The notes beneath the pieces were generated by a model. The model saw nothing but the letters and a program-made list of their open reading frames with translations. It ran no database searches and had not been told where the DNA came from. This document shows positions 1 to 11,882 of a DNA stretch of 64,000 nt, in pieces. The number at the start of each line of letters is the position of its first letter. Within the stretch, counting starts at the first letter, position 1. This stretch comes from Adiantum capillus-veneris (taxonomy: Eukaryota; Streptophyta; Polypodiopsida; Polypodiales; Pteridaceae), in contig CM043952.1 of the NCBI GenBank assembly GCA_014529385.2, forward strand, positions 67,895,370 to 67,959,369, read 5' to 3'. A program made the position numbers and the translations under genes.

Positions 1-380
1 TGGAAGTTACTGTCATCATCTTTCCATATGAGAACAACCATCACTGGAGTCTCATATGCCTTGATGTTGGTTCAATTCAATAAAAGTAACCCACCCTGAA
101 ATTAGGTTGTAAGTGTTTTGTATCAGAAAGTGTTTCTTATAGATATCCATGTAAATTTGAAGCTTCATGCTAACATCTTGACATTGCTTTGTGCAGTTGT
201 ATAAAGAGGTTGTTGCTTGCCTATGGCAAGCTATGTGGAAGGTATGAACTATACAAGGCCCCAATCAAAGATGTACCTGTCCCAAATCAAACCGATGGAA
301 ATTCTTGCGGCTAGAGATGTCTTCTCCATGCAGAATATGTCCTGCAAAGCTACTTTGCATTAAAACCTTTCATGACTAAG
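1..380 (+). pseudogene. Ulp1/C48 cysteine protease domain, 3-prime exons (copy A)
   Basis: Two exons of a Ulp1-type SUMO/ubiquitin-like protease domain are visible at 1-108 and 197-380. The first holds the catalytic histidine motif (NNHHWSLICLDV). The second holds the catalytic cysteine motif, NQTDGNSCG, with Cys at 306-308, followed by a typical HAEYVLQSYFAL helix. The donor is at 109 and the acceptor AG ends at 196. Exon 2 is 184 nt, which keeps phase into the acidic exon at 462. The copy is damaged: a TAG replaces the Trp after SCG at 312-314, and about 19 bp are missing near 69 compared with copy B. The usual catalytic Asp position reads Asn (FNSIK). C48 domains remove or process SUMO-like modifiers; activity of this copy is not expected. 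Confidence 0.75.
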
Positions 381-461
381 GTACCCATTTGGCAATGCAT
401 TCAATTAGTTTTGGTTTAGTCTATAAAAGAATTCTCACCATGTGGTCTTTCAATTTTGCAG

Positions 462-1769
462 AGTGCTTTAAAAAACTACACATATGATTATTTGCAAAGA
501 TACCGGGTAAGTTTAATACAACACCTGCTTACTATGTCTAGCCCCAGAGAGCTTGAAGATAGCGGCTTGGATGACCGCACTATTGATCTAACAAAACATG
601 ACGTGCCACCACGACAAACCCCTGCATCCGATACAGTGGAATCACAACGGGCCAAGGGGGTCATATCAGCAGAAGATGAAAGAGCCGAGGATGAGGAAAG
701 GTCAAATGAGCATATGGAAGGTGCTAGTGTACAACCAGAGGAGACAATGAAAGAGCCAAGTCAGCCAGTGGAGGAGCCAAAAGAGCCTATGGCTGAAACC
801 CAAGATGAGGAAAGCAGGCCTATAGATGAGCAAAAGGATATGGATGAGGAAAGCAGGCCTATAGATGAGCAAAAGGATATGGATGAGGAAAGCAGGCCTA
901 GGGATGAGCAAACTGATATGGATCAGGCAAGGATGTATGAGGCAAGCCGATCAACCGAGGGAGAGGAAAAGACCTTGGAGGAAACCTTGAATGAGGCAGA
1001 AAGAGCCATGGGGGAGACCCCTGATGAAGATGTGAATGATGACTATGAAGATAAAGCAGAGGAGAGCAACAACGACATGAACACTTTAGAGACCCATTAT
1101 GGACCCTTGCTACCTGTAGATACGGTTGTTCCGGTAATGTCTATTCAAGTATGGCAAAATATGTTCAGCTTCTAACTACTTATATGTACTTGTCAACTTT
1201 TACAGAGGTTGATTATCTTGGACGTCAATGGATTGCTGCTGATGCGGGTGCCTCTCGGTGACAAAGAACCCTTTGAGGATTTGCAAACGTTTCGGATGGG
1301 AACTTGTCGAGTCGTGGTTCGTCCAGGAACCAAGGAATTTATTCAGTTTCTTCTTCCGCGCTTCAGAGTTGCCATATGGTCTTCAATGCAAAGGCAAAAC
1401 TTGTCTCCACTAGTTACAATAGTTTGCAGTGTATGCCACGCTCACACGTCAGATTTTGCCTTTTTGTATGATCAAAGAAAATGCGTTACCGTTGAGGGCC
1501 ACTACCACCCTAAAAAACCACACTTACCTCTTTTGTACAAACCGTTTAGCCAAATCGGTGTACCCTTTGATGCAACTAATACACTACTGATTGATGATAC
1601 TCCTGAAAAGGGAGAACTAAATCCACCGGGAACAACTATCTCACCACCTTCTTTCGAGGGGCATTCCTTCGATTTTTACCTTGAAGACATTCTGATTCCA
1701 TACTTACAAAAATTGTATCTCAGTCCATTTTTCACGGACGAGTTTGTACTTTCTAATGAATTAAGATGA
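462..1769 (+). CDS. Acidic repeat domain plus FCP1/NIF-type phosphatase-like domain (3-prime exons of the fusion gene, copy A)
   Basis: Two open exons at 462-1133 and 1206-1769 join in phase (672 nt, then 564 nt with stop). The first continues the Ulp1 domain into a highly acidic Glu/Asp/Pro/Met-rich region with three 13-residue repeats. The second is a HAD-fold FCP1/NLI-interacting-factor domain: LIILDVNGLLL near its start, VVVRPGTKEF, VAIWSSM and LLIDDTPEK in the expected order. The canonical acid motif DxDx(T/V) reads D-V-N here, so the nucleophile Asp (1221-1223) is kept and the second Asp is Asn. This variant also occurs in plant NIF-like paralogs, as I recall, and may be catalytically weak. 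The protein ends at 1769, just before a GA microsatellite. Copy C holds a degraded second copy. Confidence 0.8.
804..920 (+). repeat. Three tandem 39-bp repeats in the acidic domain
   Basis: Three in-frame 39-bp units encode DEESRPIDEQKDM with small changes in the third. The unit is a multiple of three, so copy number can change without breaking the frame. Copy C has a different, longer set of related acidic units, so the domain evolves by repeat turnover. Confidence 0.9.
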
Positions 1770-1799
1770 CTCTTCTATCATGTCTTTGTCTTGTCTAAC

Positions 1800-1802
<3 letters not shown>

Positions 1803-1856
<54 letters not shown>
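1803..1856. repeat. (GA)n microsatellite between convergent genes, copy A
   Basis: An uninterrupted GA run follows the stop of the fusion gene and precedes the 3-prime end of the convergent gene. An equivalent CT run lies at the same place in copy C (56318-56397), so it is an inherited part of the element. Confidence 0.95.
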
Positions 1857-1860
<4 letters not shown>

Positions 1861-1979
1861 ACATGGGAAAGAAATGTATTTCAAGCACACTTTTTCACAG
1901 GGCACAATTGAAAAATGAGCTCAATAAACTTCATGTATTGAAAGTCATTTGTATACACTTGGGTTCACAAGAATATCTG

Positions 1980-3400
1980 TTACATTGACACTACTTCAAC
2001 CCGACCATCCAACTCTTTGCACAAAATATCTTTTTCCCTTCGCCGCATCACCTTACAGCCAGCTAGGAAAAAGGAAAAATCTGATAGGTCCTTGTCCATT
2101 GACTCTTCAATTATGTCATGCCGCAAATGCTGAAGACTACATAGCTCCCTTATTGTAACCACCAATAGTAGGCCATGCTCTTTATCAATCACTTCCACAT
2201 CCACAGCAGGATTATCTTCCAAACCTGCAGAAACCTGGTCCATAGGAATGTACTTACCGTTGAGCATTTGTGATCGCATGTACCAAAACGAGAGTAACAG
2301 TGATTGTCTTGCAATCATGTACTTGAAAACTAGAGTATCAAGCGCGACCTCGCACCGTAAACCAATCTCTTCCTTTGCATACCATCCTCTGTCAAGAAGT
2401 TTGTCACAGGATGACTGCTGAAATGACTTGCACATGAACATAGTTTTCGTAACACGGATGTTGTAGCTATGAAACAGCTCTATGAAGAGTGCAACAGAAC
2501 AAAAGTTTGCAATTCTAAACAGTTTGGTGGGAATAGAACTACGTAGAGACCTTTGTATATCCTTGTAGAGCTTACTTCGCATTGCCTCCACCATTGTTTC
2601 CTCGGGAACTGGCCAGTCCACAGTGTTCCAATCGGTTGGTAGAGGCACTTTCACCAACATGCCATTCTTATTCCCTGAGCTGAGTTGGTAGAAGTGGTCA
2701 TAAAAAAATATTCCCTCATCAACCAGTCTTTTACTGCTCCTCCCTGAATACTGTAGAGAACCAATGTGGGCATGAACAACATGGAAGAGGCCTATTATGC
2801 ACTCCACAGGCTCCCATTGCTCATAAGAAGAGGGATAAACATCTGCAATATATATAAGAAGATTTATACTAAGAGTATGAATAAGTACAAATGACAAATC
2901 TAATGTAATTGAGCTGTGAAGAATGGAGACATTGCTCATAACAAGCGGGAGAAACATTGCAAAATATATAAGAAAAGTTATAATGAGAGTGTCTGTAAGT
3001 TCGCATGTCAAGAGTACTTACAATTGCAACGTGGTTGATGTATATCTGATACATTTCCACCGTTTGCTATCACCTCTGGATGGGGAAACACATGCTGAAC
3101 AAGAACTTCCTTTACAGATCTTTTGCCGATTTCAACTTTGAAATCCAACACTCTGGCCTTCCATGCTGAGCGGTAAACGTTGATACCACTAGACCTCTTG
3201 GGTCTTCTTGGTTGCATGAGGAGCCATGAACCTTTGTTTATCCTTTGTCCAACCCATTGGTTCTCTGCACTTATTGAAGTTGATATTGTAATTGAGGATA
3301 TTCTACTACTTGGCCTTCTAGGCAAAGTGCAGTTGTTGGTTGTTGGTGTGAGAGACAGTAAACACCTGGAGCCTCTTGGGCGAGAAGACGTGGAAGCCAT
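1980..3400 (-). CDS. Unknown transposon protein, 413 residues (copy A, intact)
   Basis: Two exons on the minus strand, 3400-3022 (379 nt) and 2842-1980 (863 nt), join in phase to 413 codons with no stop. The donor is GTAAGT and the acceptor is TTGCAG. The product starts MASTSSRPRG with a Ser/Arg-rich basic N-terminus of about 65 residues, then has a compact region with motifs such as YPSSYEQWEPVE, IFFYDHFYQL and VPLPTDWNTVDW, and a C-terminal part with several Cys. I recognise no family, signal peptide or clear membrane segment. It converges with the fusion gene and lies next to the right terminus. Copy C has the same two exon lengths, so the gene was maintained in the family. Its role is unknown; a DNA- or chromatin-binding accessory protein is only a guess from the basic N-terminus. 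Confidence 0.75.
2843..3021 (-). other. Intron with partial duplication of the downstream exon start
   Basis: This intron of the 413-residue gene contains an imperfect copy of the start of exon 2 (TTTATCCC...TTATGAGCAATGG-like sequence near 2915-2955), followed by repeated flanking intron sequence. The intron of copy C (55127-55326) shows the same duplication more clearly. A local tandem duplication before the copies separated explains it. Confidence 0.6.
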
Positions 3401-3721
3401 AGCTCTCAGAGAAAAGCTTTAGTGGAGGGAGATTCACTTTGAAAGCATTCTAATGGAGGGAAATTGTTTTAGAATTCCAATATCTTGTGCGGGCTTAATG
3501 GTCACCCTCCAGTACGTTAATGACCATAAGAGAATATCAAAAGTGGGACCACATGCAAGCACCTAAAAGCTCGATAAAAGGAAGGAAATTACGATGCTAC
3601 AATCCTAGATTCGTGAAAGTTTTATGCTATTTTCCTATTTTTTGAGTCTTTCCACGTACTTTCCTACGTAACGTAGCCTTCGTGCTCATTGGACGCGCTC
3701 TATTATTCTCTCTCTTCATAT

Positions 3722-3749
3722 GGCCCTCCAAATGACCTCTGAAATTTCC
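3722..3749 (-). repeat. Right terminal inverted repeat, copy A
   Basis: Reads GGCCCTCCAAATGACC... to ...GAAATTTCC on the plus strand. Its reverse complement matches the termini at 11578-11605 and 54402-54429 over 28 bp with only one or two differences. It is followed by TAATG, the mirror of the CATTA found before the other two termini. Confidence 0.85.
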
Positions 3750-3752
3750 TAA

Positions 3753-6640
3753 TGGCGCAGCATGCAATCAAAACAGATTATAAAAGGTTTGCCCAAATTC
3801 AAGGTGGATGGTATGCATAAAGTGTGTGCAGCATGCCAGTTTGGAAAACAGTCAAAGGGCTCATTTCCACATGAGTGCGATGTATGTAAAAAGCCACTTG
3901 AGGTGGTGCACACAGATGTTTGGGGTCCAACCGATACTGCAAGTATACATGGTTGCAGTTATTATGTCTCTTTCATCGATGACCATACAAGGAAAGTATG
4001 GGTCTACTTCATGCGTAACAAAAGTGAAGTGTTTGGTCACTTTCATGACTTCAAAGTCATGATTGAGAAGGAGACAAATATGCAAATCAAGAAATTGAGG
4101 TCAGATGGAGGGGGAGAGTACTTCTCCAATGATTTTTCAGATTTTCTGCGAATGCATGGTATACGCAGGCAGTTTACATGCAGATATACTCCACAGCAGA
4201 ATGGGGTCGCAGAAAGGAAAAACAGGCACATTGCAGAGGTTGCACGTGCATTGATGAATGAGAAGAACATGTCTCATCATTTCTGGGCTGAAGCTGTAAA
4301 TACATCTGTGTACATTATGAATAGGACACCTACAGCTGCGGTGCATGATGTAACACCCGAGGAAAAGTTTACAGGTACAAAGCCTGATTTGGCACACTTG
4401 AAAGTGTTTGGCTGCATAGCTTACGTGCATGTACCAGATGAGTTGTGTAGGAAATTGGATCCTAAAGCAGAGAAATGTATTCTTGTGGGATATTCCCTTG
4501 AACAAAAGGGGTACAGGTGCTACAATCCTACTACACGAGAATTACGAGTGAGCAGAGATGTAGTCTTTGATGAGATGAGCAGCTGGTACAGTAATGCACA
4601 TGGCACTATTGGGGCTGATGTAAAAGATGATGTGGTTGTACAAAATGTGAGGCCACAGTCACAGGTTTTGAGTGGACCACAAGAGTCCTCTTCTCGTGGC
4701 TCTGTTGAGAAACCATGGAATGGTAGACTACGTACGCAGGTTACTCCACCAACAGGTACAGGGAATGTATCACGAAAAGGAAAGGAAAAGGTTGATGAAC
4801 CTCCCTTTATGGCTGATGCATCATCAGGTTTTTCACATGTAGACATGGATTCAGATGGTTCTAAACAAAGTCTTGATGAGGAATTTGGAATTCCGGCTGT
4901 CAGGACACCTGGTGTAAGGAAAGTACAAGAAGATGCTAGAGGGCAAAGGAGTGACCCAGGACAGCGCAGATCTAATAGAGTCAAAAATCCAGTTCAAAAA
5001 TTGACTTATGATGGGTAATCAGCGCATCACCAAGCCTACATGGCTAAGGTGATACAGGATGTGGAGCCCACATGTTTTGAGGATGCAGTTGGAAATGTGC
5101 ATTGGGATGATGCAATGAATGAAGAGATGGCTACATTGGAAGCAAACGACACATGGGAATTGGTGCCATTGCCAAGTGGCAAGAAAGCTATTGGCTGTAA
5201 ATGGGTGTATAAAACCAAGCATAAGGCTAATGGTAACATTGAGCGTCACAAGGCAAGGCTGGTCGCAAAGGGTTATGCACAAACGTATGGCATAGACTAT
5301 GAGGAGACCTTTGCTCCAGTGGCAAAGATGACGACTCTGAGAGCTGTCATAGCAGTGGCTGCATCTAGAGGATGGATTATGCATCAAATGGATGTAAAGA
5401 ATGCCTTCTTGAATGGTGAGTTGCAAGAGGAAGTGTATATGGATCAGCCACCTGGTTATGTCGATCCAGGTTACCCAGATTATGTATGCAGGCTTCTCAA
5501 AGCTTTGTATGGTTTGAAGCAGGGCTCTAGAGCATGGTATGACAGGATTGCCAAGTATTTTGCCAGTATTGGGTTTAGGAGAGCTCATGCAGATCATTCA
5601 CTCTATGTACGTGAGAGTGATGTGGGGATTGTGGTCATTACCATATATGTAGATGACCTTATTATTGTGGGTGACAATGCTATGGAGATTGACCATGTGA
5701 AGGGTCTTCTCAAACAGGAGTTTGAAATGAAAGATTTGGGCGAGTTGCGCTACTTTCTTGGCATTGAGGTGATCAGGACTCCAGAGGGTGTATGGCTGTC
5801 ACAGAGACAGTATGCTTTGGACATGTTGTCAAAGTATGGTATGGCTGATTGTAAGCCAATTTCTATTCCCTTGGATGTGAATGCAAAGCTGAGTGCAGAG
5901 AAGGGTGATGTTGTTGAGGATGTCAATATGTACAGGAAGATGGTGGGTAGTCTAATCTACTTGACTATCACGAGACCAGACTTGAGCTACACAGTAGGCT
6001 TGGAGAGTCAGTTCGTGCAGCTTCCGAGGAAGCCACATTTGGATGGAGTACGACGTACACTTAGGTATGTGCAAGGGACTCTTGACTATGCATTGTTCTA
6101 TGCAGCAGATGCACCATTAGCATTGTATGGGTATACAGATGCAGATTGGGCATGTATCATTGTTGATAGGAGATCTACGAGTGGCTTCATGTTCTCTTTT
6201 GGGAGTGCTGCTATTACTTGGAGAAGCAAAAAGAAGCCTACAGTTGCTTTATCGAGCACAGAGGCCAAGTATAGAGGTGCAGCAGTTGCGGCGTGCAAGG
6301 TAGCTTGGCTACGCACATTACTTGAGGACTTGGGAGTTGGAGTGCAGGTGGACCAGCAGATTGTCATTCATTGTGACAACCTCAGCAGCATGCAGTTGGC
6401 TAGGAACCCAGTGTTCCATGCTAGGACCAAACACATAGAGGTCCATTACCACTACGTTTGAGAGCGAGCGTTGGCGAGCGACATCGGCTTGGTCTACGTC
6501 AGCACAGAGGAGCAGATAGCGGATATCTTTACCAAGGCCCTCGGAGCTGAGAAGCTTCGACGTTTCCGGACTATGCTTGGACTCTACGACATGCAGAGCT
6601 CGAGGGGGAGTGTTGAGATGTCGAGCTCTACACCTTGAGC
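3753..6640 (+). pseudogene. Copia pol polyprotein (integrase, RT, RNase H)
   Basis: Reading starts inside the zinc-binding GAG-pre-integrase region (VCAACQFGKQ). The integrase core shows the Asp of HTDVWGP, the Asp of FIDDHTRK and the Glu of QNGVAERKN. The RT shows KARLVAKGY, the LNG(E) motif and IYVDDLII as the catalytic double-Asp motif. RNase H begins at YTDADWA and ends near IADIFTKAL. One frame is kept throughout, with two in-frame stops: TAA at 5016-5018 and TGA at 6459-6461. The copy is therefore defective but not old. It is a virus-like retroelement of the Pseudoviridae type. Confidence 0.9.
6600..6610 (+). other. Polypurine tract of the copia element
   Basis: The purine run CGAGGGGGAG directly precedes the LTR start TGTTGAGATG, the expected site for plus-strand priming. 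Confidence 0.75.
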
Positions 6641-6933
6641 TGGCATCCACTACGGGTCTTGGCCGCTTACGGCATTTACTCACTGGCGTGTTAGGTGACC
6701 GACACGGAGGATCTCTGCCAGTGATTCTACAGCTGGACTACACTTATAGTGCCATCCTAGTATGCTTCTAGCGAGTTCACACTTAGTGACCGCATGTACA
6801 TATGTGCTACTTTTTAGCTTTAGCACTTAGTCATTTTTGTACTCTCTTTTCTGTGAAGAAGAAGAAGAAGCTTTCCATCTCTGTGTGCTTTGTGCTTGTC
6901 TTGTGTATCTCTCTTGCATCCTCATTCTTTACA
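6611..6933 (+). repeat. Copia 3-prime LTR
   Basis: The LTR starts TGTTGAGATG after the polypurine tract. The end is placed at TTCTTTACA because the sequence from about 6934 recurs independently at 10793, so it belongs to the flank. The partner LTR is not in the window, so the end is inferred. Confidence 0.6.
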
Positions 6934-7327
6934 TTTATTGAGCTTGAGAAATCCCCAAGCACTGAATCCTTCCACGCATCAAAAAATGCTCTCTCTCTCT
7001 ATATATATATATATTTATTTATTTATATATAATTGAGCTTAAAATTTTCAAGGAAGAAGAGGACATCCATGTGCCACTCTCTCCTTCATTTCAAGAACAT
7101 TAAGAAACATTTGATTTGAAATGTAAAAGTAAAGGGTAAATATAAAGTCATTTGGTTTGAGATGTAAAAGTGAAGGGTAAGTAGCAAGTACTCTCATGGT
7201 AGAAAACGAAAAGACTTAGTTTTGACTTCTCAGTCAAAAGTCACAATACTTATACTATATCTATATTTATATTATTTAAACTCTTTAGCAAGGCCATGAG
7301 TTTCACTCCCACCTTCAATTTTGAAAT

Positions 7328-7499
7328 TTGATTATTTTTTGCTTTTTAAAAGAAACCCTTAGTGTTCTACTGGGTTAGGGAGACTTTCATTGTTTACAGT
7401 GCATGATAGAGACTTGATTATTTTTTTCTTTTTAAAAGAAACCCTTAGTGTTCTGTTGGGTTAGGGAGACTTTCATTGTTTAGAGTGCATGATGGAGAC
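7328..7499. repeat. Two tandem copies of an 86-bp unit
   Basis: Units 7328-7413 and 7414-7499 are nearly identical (TTGATTATTTTTT...GTGCATGATRGAGAC). The low divergence points to a recent tandem duplication. Confidence 0.85.
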
Positions 7500-7550
7500 T
7501 TACCTTTCATTTCAGATCCTGCTATGTCTTTACTTTTCTTGCATTTTGTT

Positions 7551-7703
7551 GTTTTAGAATGCTAAAGTAAAGCTTCACCTTCCATAATTTTAGTAAATTT
7601 TACACACACACATGTTTTTTTTTTTTCATTCTATTGTTTTAGAATGCTAAAGTGAAGCTTCACCTTGCATAACTTTAATAAATTCTATACACACACACAT
7701 ATT
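7551..7703. repeat. Two tandem copies of an about 85-bp unit
   Basis: Both units start GTTTTAGAATGCTAAAGT and end in TACACACACACA. They differ at several sites, so this duplication is older than the neighbouring one. Confidence 0.8.
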
Positions 7704-8866
7704 AATTAGTTCTTTTTATTTCAACTTTTATTTCACAATTGCACATGGCTTTACATTTCTTGCATTTTATAGCTTGATTCCAATCAATGTTAACGTTCAA
7801 AAAGTCTCTTTTATTAAGCGGCTGTTGATCGAGTTTCCTCCTAACAAAGAAGAAAGCAAGAAATACTAGCAGAAATTTTGACATTTGCAAAATTTTTGGA
7901 CAACTTTCTTACATATTTCATTGATTTTTCTTTCGTTTACCATGGTTTGCAGCTAGCTAGTCTCGATTTTCAATCGGCTCAAGACTAAGCTGAGGCAATC
8001 CTTTCCCAAACACTGATACAATTTTAATTCAACCTAACAAATTTATCACTTTCTTATTGTTTTTGAAAGCCGTCGTGACCCTTTCACTTGTTGTTTTTGT
8101 AAAGGGTGGCTCTAGTTTGCATTTTGGAGGCCGTAAAAAACACCGAGCACTATATGGCATGGGCGTGGTTAAATGGGATCAAGGGTGTGACATATCATGA
8201 CACGCATGCATTGTAGTCTGTACTTACAATGTAATGCAAAGAAGTACCATGATCTTCAGTGAAAGCATGTGAGCGTGGTGGTTAGAGACCATGCCTTAGG
8301 GTAGGACGTGGCTTTGCCGGGCAAGGTGTGAGACAATCTTGACTAACTCAAGTTTACTTGCTAGCATGAATTTACTTTTTTGTCCCGAATTTACTCAACA
8401 ATCCAAATTCAACGGTTCGAATGACCCCCAATGTCAATCCCATTGGGATGTGCCTAGGTTAGATTGTGCGGAGCATAGAAAAACACCCTTTTCCTTTCTA
8501 GCCTTGAAATTTATACTTGAGCTTCAAAAGATGTAGAAATTCAAAGATTTTACGGATTTCATAATGTTGAGCTAAAATCTCGCACTTGGCACCTTCATGT
8601 ATGATTTTCCTTCTAGCCCCGAGAATGTGCACATTGCATGTTGTAGCATTGCACAAAGGATTATAGTTGAATCATCTCGGAGTCGAATGGCGCTACCTAT
8701 ACCTTATGTGGGAGATCATGAGCGTGCACACACACACACACACACACAGATTGAAGTATTATCCACGGAGGTCATATATGACCTATGGGACCAAAACACA
8801 GACATTACAACGGTTGTGTCTTAAGAAAAAGATGTCAATACATATTAGTTAAGGATTGAGGGTACA

Positions 8867-9569
8867 TTAGGTGAAAAGAAAAGGGGAAGATAAGAACCTA
8901 GGGGGGGCAGCTGTGGGGAGAGTAGGTTTGGGATTTTGGAACTCTTGGATGATAGATTTACCGCTTTGGTAGACTGCCCATTTGCCTTGCTTGTGGGCTT
9001 TGTGTACCTTCTTGAGCTCTTCACTTTTGTGTTTGAGTTGTACCGGAGTGAGTTCTTCTGCGATCCAAAACTTGGTGTCTTTGAGGAGACGTAGTTGACC
9101 TTCCTTACTTTTGAATTCAAGGATGGCATGCCCACTTTGGTATGGGCTTTTCAGGGCCTCTTGAAGTGATACAATCCATTGCATTGTATTCGATCTTGAT
9201 CGTCTTGAGAGTTTTGTTGAGAAAATTGATGCGCTCCGAGAAGTCATTCTTGATCGAGTCCCGTGCTTGAGGTAGCCCACCAATGTGGACCTTGAGGGCA
9301 TTTTTTTATTGAAGTCGTCGTTCTTGAAGCTCTACTGTCACACCTGTCTTCACCTTTGCAAGTGTTGCCGAGTGGGTTTTGATGGCCTTGTCTTTGACTT
9401 TTTTCACTTTTCTGGTGGCAAGATTGACCATGGAATCAAGTCGTGCCTCAAGATTGCTTAGACAAGCTTTAAGGTTGCGATTCTCTTCTATGACTAGATC
9501 AAGATTTTCTTTGAGGCATTTGATTTGTTTGGATTTGTTTGGGGCTGATAGGATAGCAACAAATCTCAA
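8867..9569 (-). pseudogene. LINE (L1-type) ORF1-like remnant
   Basis: Read on the minus strand, an N-terminal heptad-rich coiled coil (near ENRNLKACLSNLEARLDSM) is followed by a stretch starting LKVHIGGLPQARDS and a C-terminal region SGHAILEFKSKEGQ...IAEELTPVQLKH. This order of coiled coil, RNA-binding fold and C-terminal domain is that of L1-type ORF1 proteins, which bind LINE RNA. The frame is broken by a stop near 9300 and a frameshift near 9160. No endonuclease or reverse transcriptase follows, so it is a fragment. The assignment rests on motif resemblance only. Confidence 0.5.
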
Positions 9570-9599
9570 TCATATTCTCTTCGGGTATTTGTCATCATC

Positions 9600-10840
<1,241 letters not shown>

Positions 10841-10929
<89 letters not shown>
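10841..10929. repeat. (CT)n microsatellite
   Basis: A pure CT run of about 44 units directly follows the 10793-10840 repeat copy. Confidence 0.98.
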
Positions 10930-10931
<2 letters not shown>

Positions 10932-11146
10932 CACGCACGTGCGTGGGTGAACCACCACTTTTTTTAGTTGCTATAAGAACCTCATAGGCACTGACAATTG
11001 AGACTGTTGTCATCGCTTTTCCCATGCTACTAGTGGTTAGGGAGCATGAGGTTGTAAAATTGGCTTGCGAGAGAAGTTAGAACTACATCGCCACAAGTCT
11101 AGGGCTCCTAGTCCCAACTCGATGGCCACATCTCTCTCGCATACAT

Positions 11147-11270
<124 letters not shown>

Positions 11271-11577
11271 CAGAGAGGATAGAGAGAGAGAGCACTCACG
11301 TCTAATCCCCATGGCAGTTGTGTTAGTTCCCTTTGAGTGCTTCTCCTTTGCATGCAATGAGATTGGACTTGCGACTATGTTTTCATTTCTCAGTTCCTTG
11401 CCACACAAGTGGTGTCATCGGTGGCTGCTCTTCTTGCACCTCCCTCACTTTCACGATGGACGTTGGATGGGGAGAAAGGGGAACACAACCGGCACAAAAT
11501 AGAAAGCCTCTCTATAGCCCAGGATAACCACTACACCCCAATCCACTAGATTTCACCTTCAAAACTCACACACATTA

Positions 11578-11605
11578 GGAAATTTTGGAGGTCATTTGGA
11601 GGGCC
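11578..11605 (+). repeat. Left terminal inverted repeat, copy B
   Basis: A 28-bp sequence, GGAAATTT...GGAGGGCC, preceded by CATTA. It is near-identical to the copy C terminus and to the reverse complement of the copy A terminus. Internal sequence just beyond it differs from A and C, as expected for the opposite end of the element. Confidence 0.85.
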
Positions 11606-11882
11606 TTCTAAGAAAATGTATTTTTTGCACTCTCTCTCTAGAAAATATGGCGAATAATAGAGGCAGGTCTGTCATCGTAAAAGTTCAAAAAGTGTACTTT
11701 AAGTAAATTCTTTACCCTTCTGAACATTCGTCCGTAATGATTGAGGGATAATCTTCTTTTCAGCTGCATTGAATGAACCTCGTCAACATGGAGGGAATGA
11801 GGCTAACATGGAAGGACGAAGCCGCAGCCGCCTATTCACTTTTCATTAAACCTGCACCTTTGGCTAATGGCGTACTTTTCAA
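11606..11882. promoter_or_regulatory. Left subterminal region and probable transposase promoter
   Basis: About 280 bp of noncoding DNA between the left terminus and the transposase start. I see a short CT run near 11630 but no clear TATA box. The promoter role is inferred from position. Confidence 0.35.

Larger units (their letters stand above)
1..3749 (+). mobile_element. Histone-Ulp1-FCP1 TIR transposon, copy A (right part)
   Basis: This is the right-hand part of a DNA transposon that enters the window from the left. It holds the last part of the Ulp1 domain, the acidic domain and the phosphatase-like domain on the plus strand, then a convergent minus-strand gene, and ends in a 28-bp terminal sequence at 3722-3749. 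The copia integrase reading frame begins directly after that terminus, so A inserted into a copia element. The same gene order occurs inverted at 54402-57540. Part of the gene content overlaps copy B at 18960-19710, which lets the copies be placed on one map. The left part of A lies outside the window. Confidence 0.8.
3750..6933 (+). mobile_element. Ty1/copia retrotransposon, 5-prime truncated by transposon copy A
   Basis: The element retains GAG-pre-integrase, integrase, reverse transcriptase, RNase H, polypurine tract and a 3-prime LTR. Its reading frame is cut exactly at the terminus of copy A (3749/3750), so the DNA transposon is the younger insertion. The missing 5-prime half should lie to the left of copy A, outside the window. 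Confidence 0.85.
6934..8866. other. Noncoding spacer with local duplications
   Basis: AT-rich spacer without recognisable genes. The first part (6935-6982) repeats at 10793-10840, and both copies run into CT-type repeats. Two local tandem duplications and a short CA run (about 8727-8748) lie inside. Confidence 0.6.

Noticed and set aside
1..3749. KI-type Mutator element carrying Ulp1
   Set aside because: Termini are short, not long Mutator-type repeats; no 9-bp duplication is seen; the transposase blocks do not read like MuDRA. Still worth a formal comparison.
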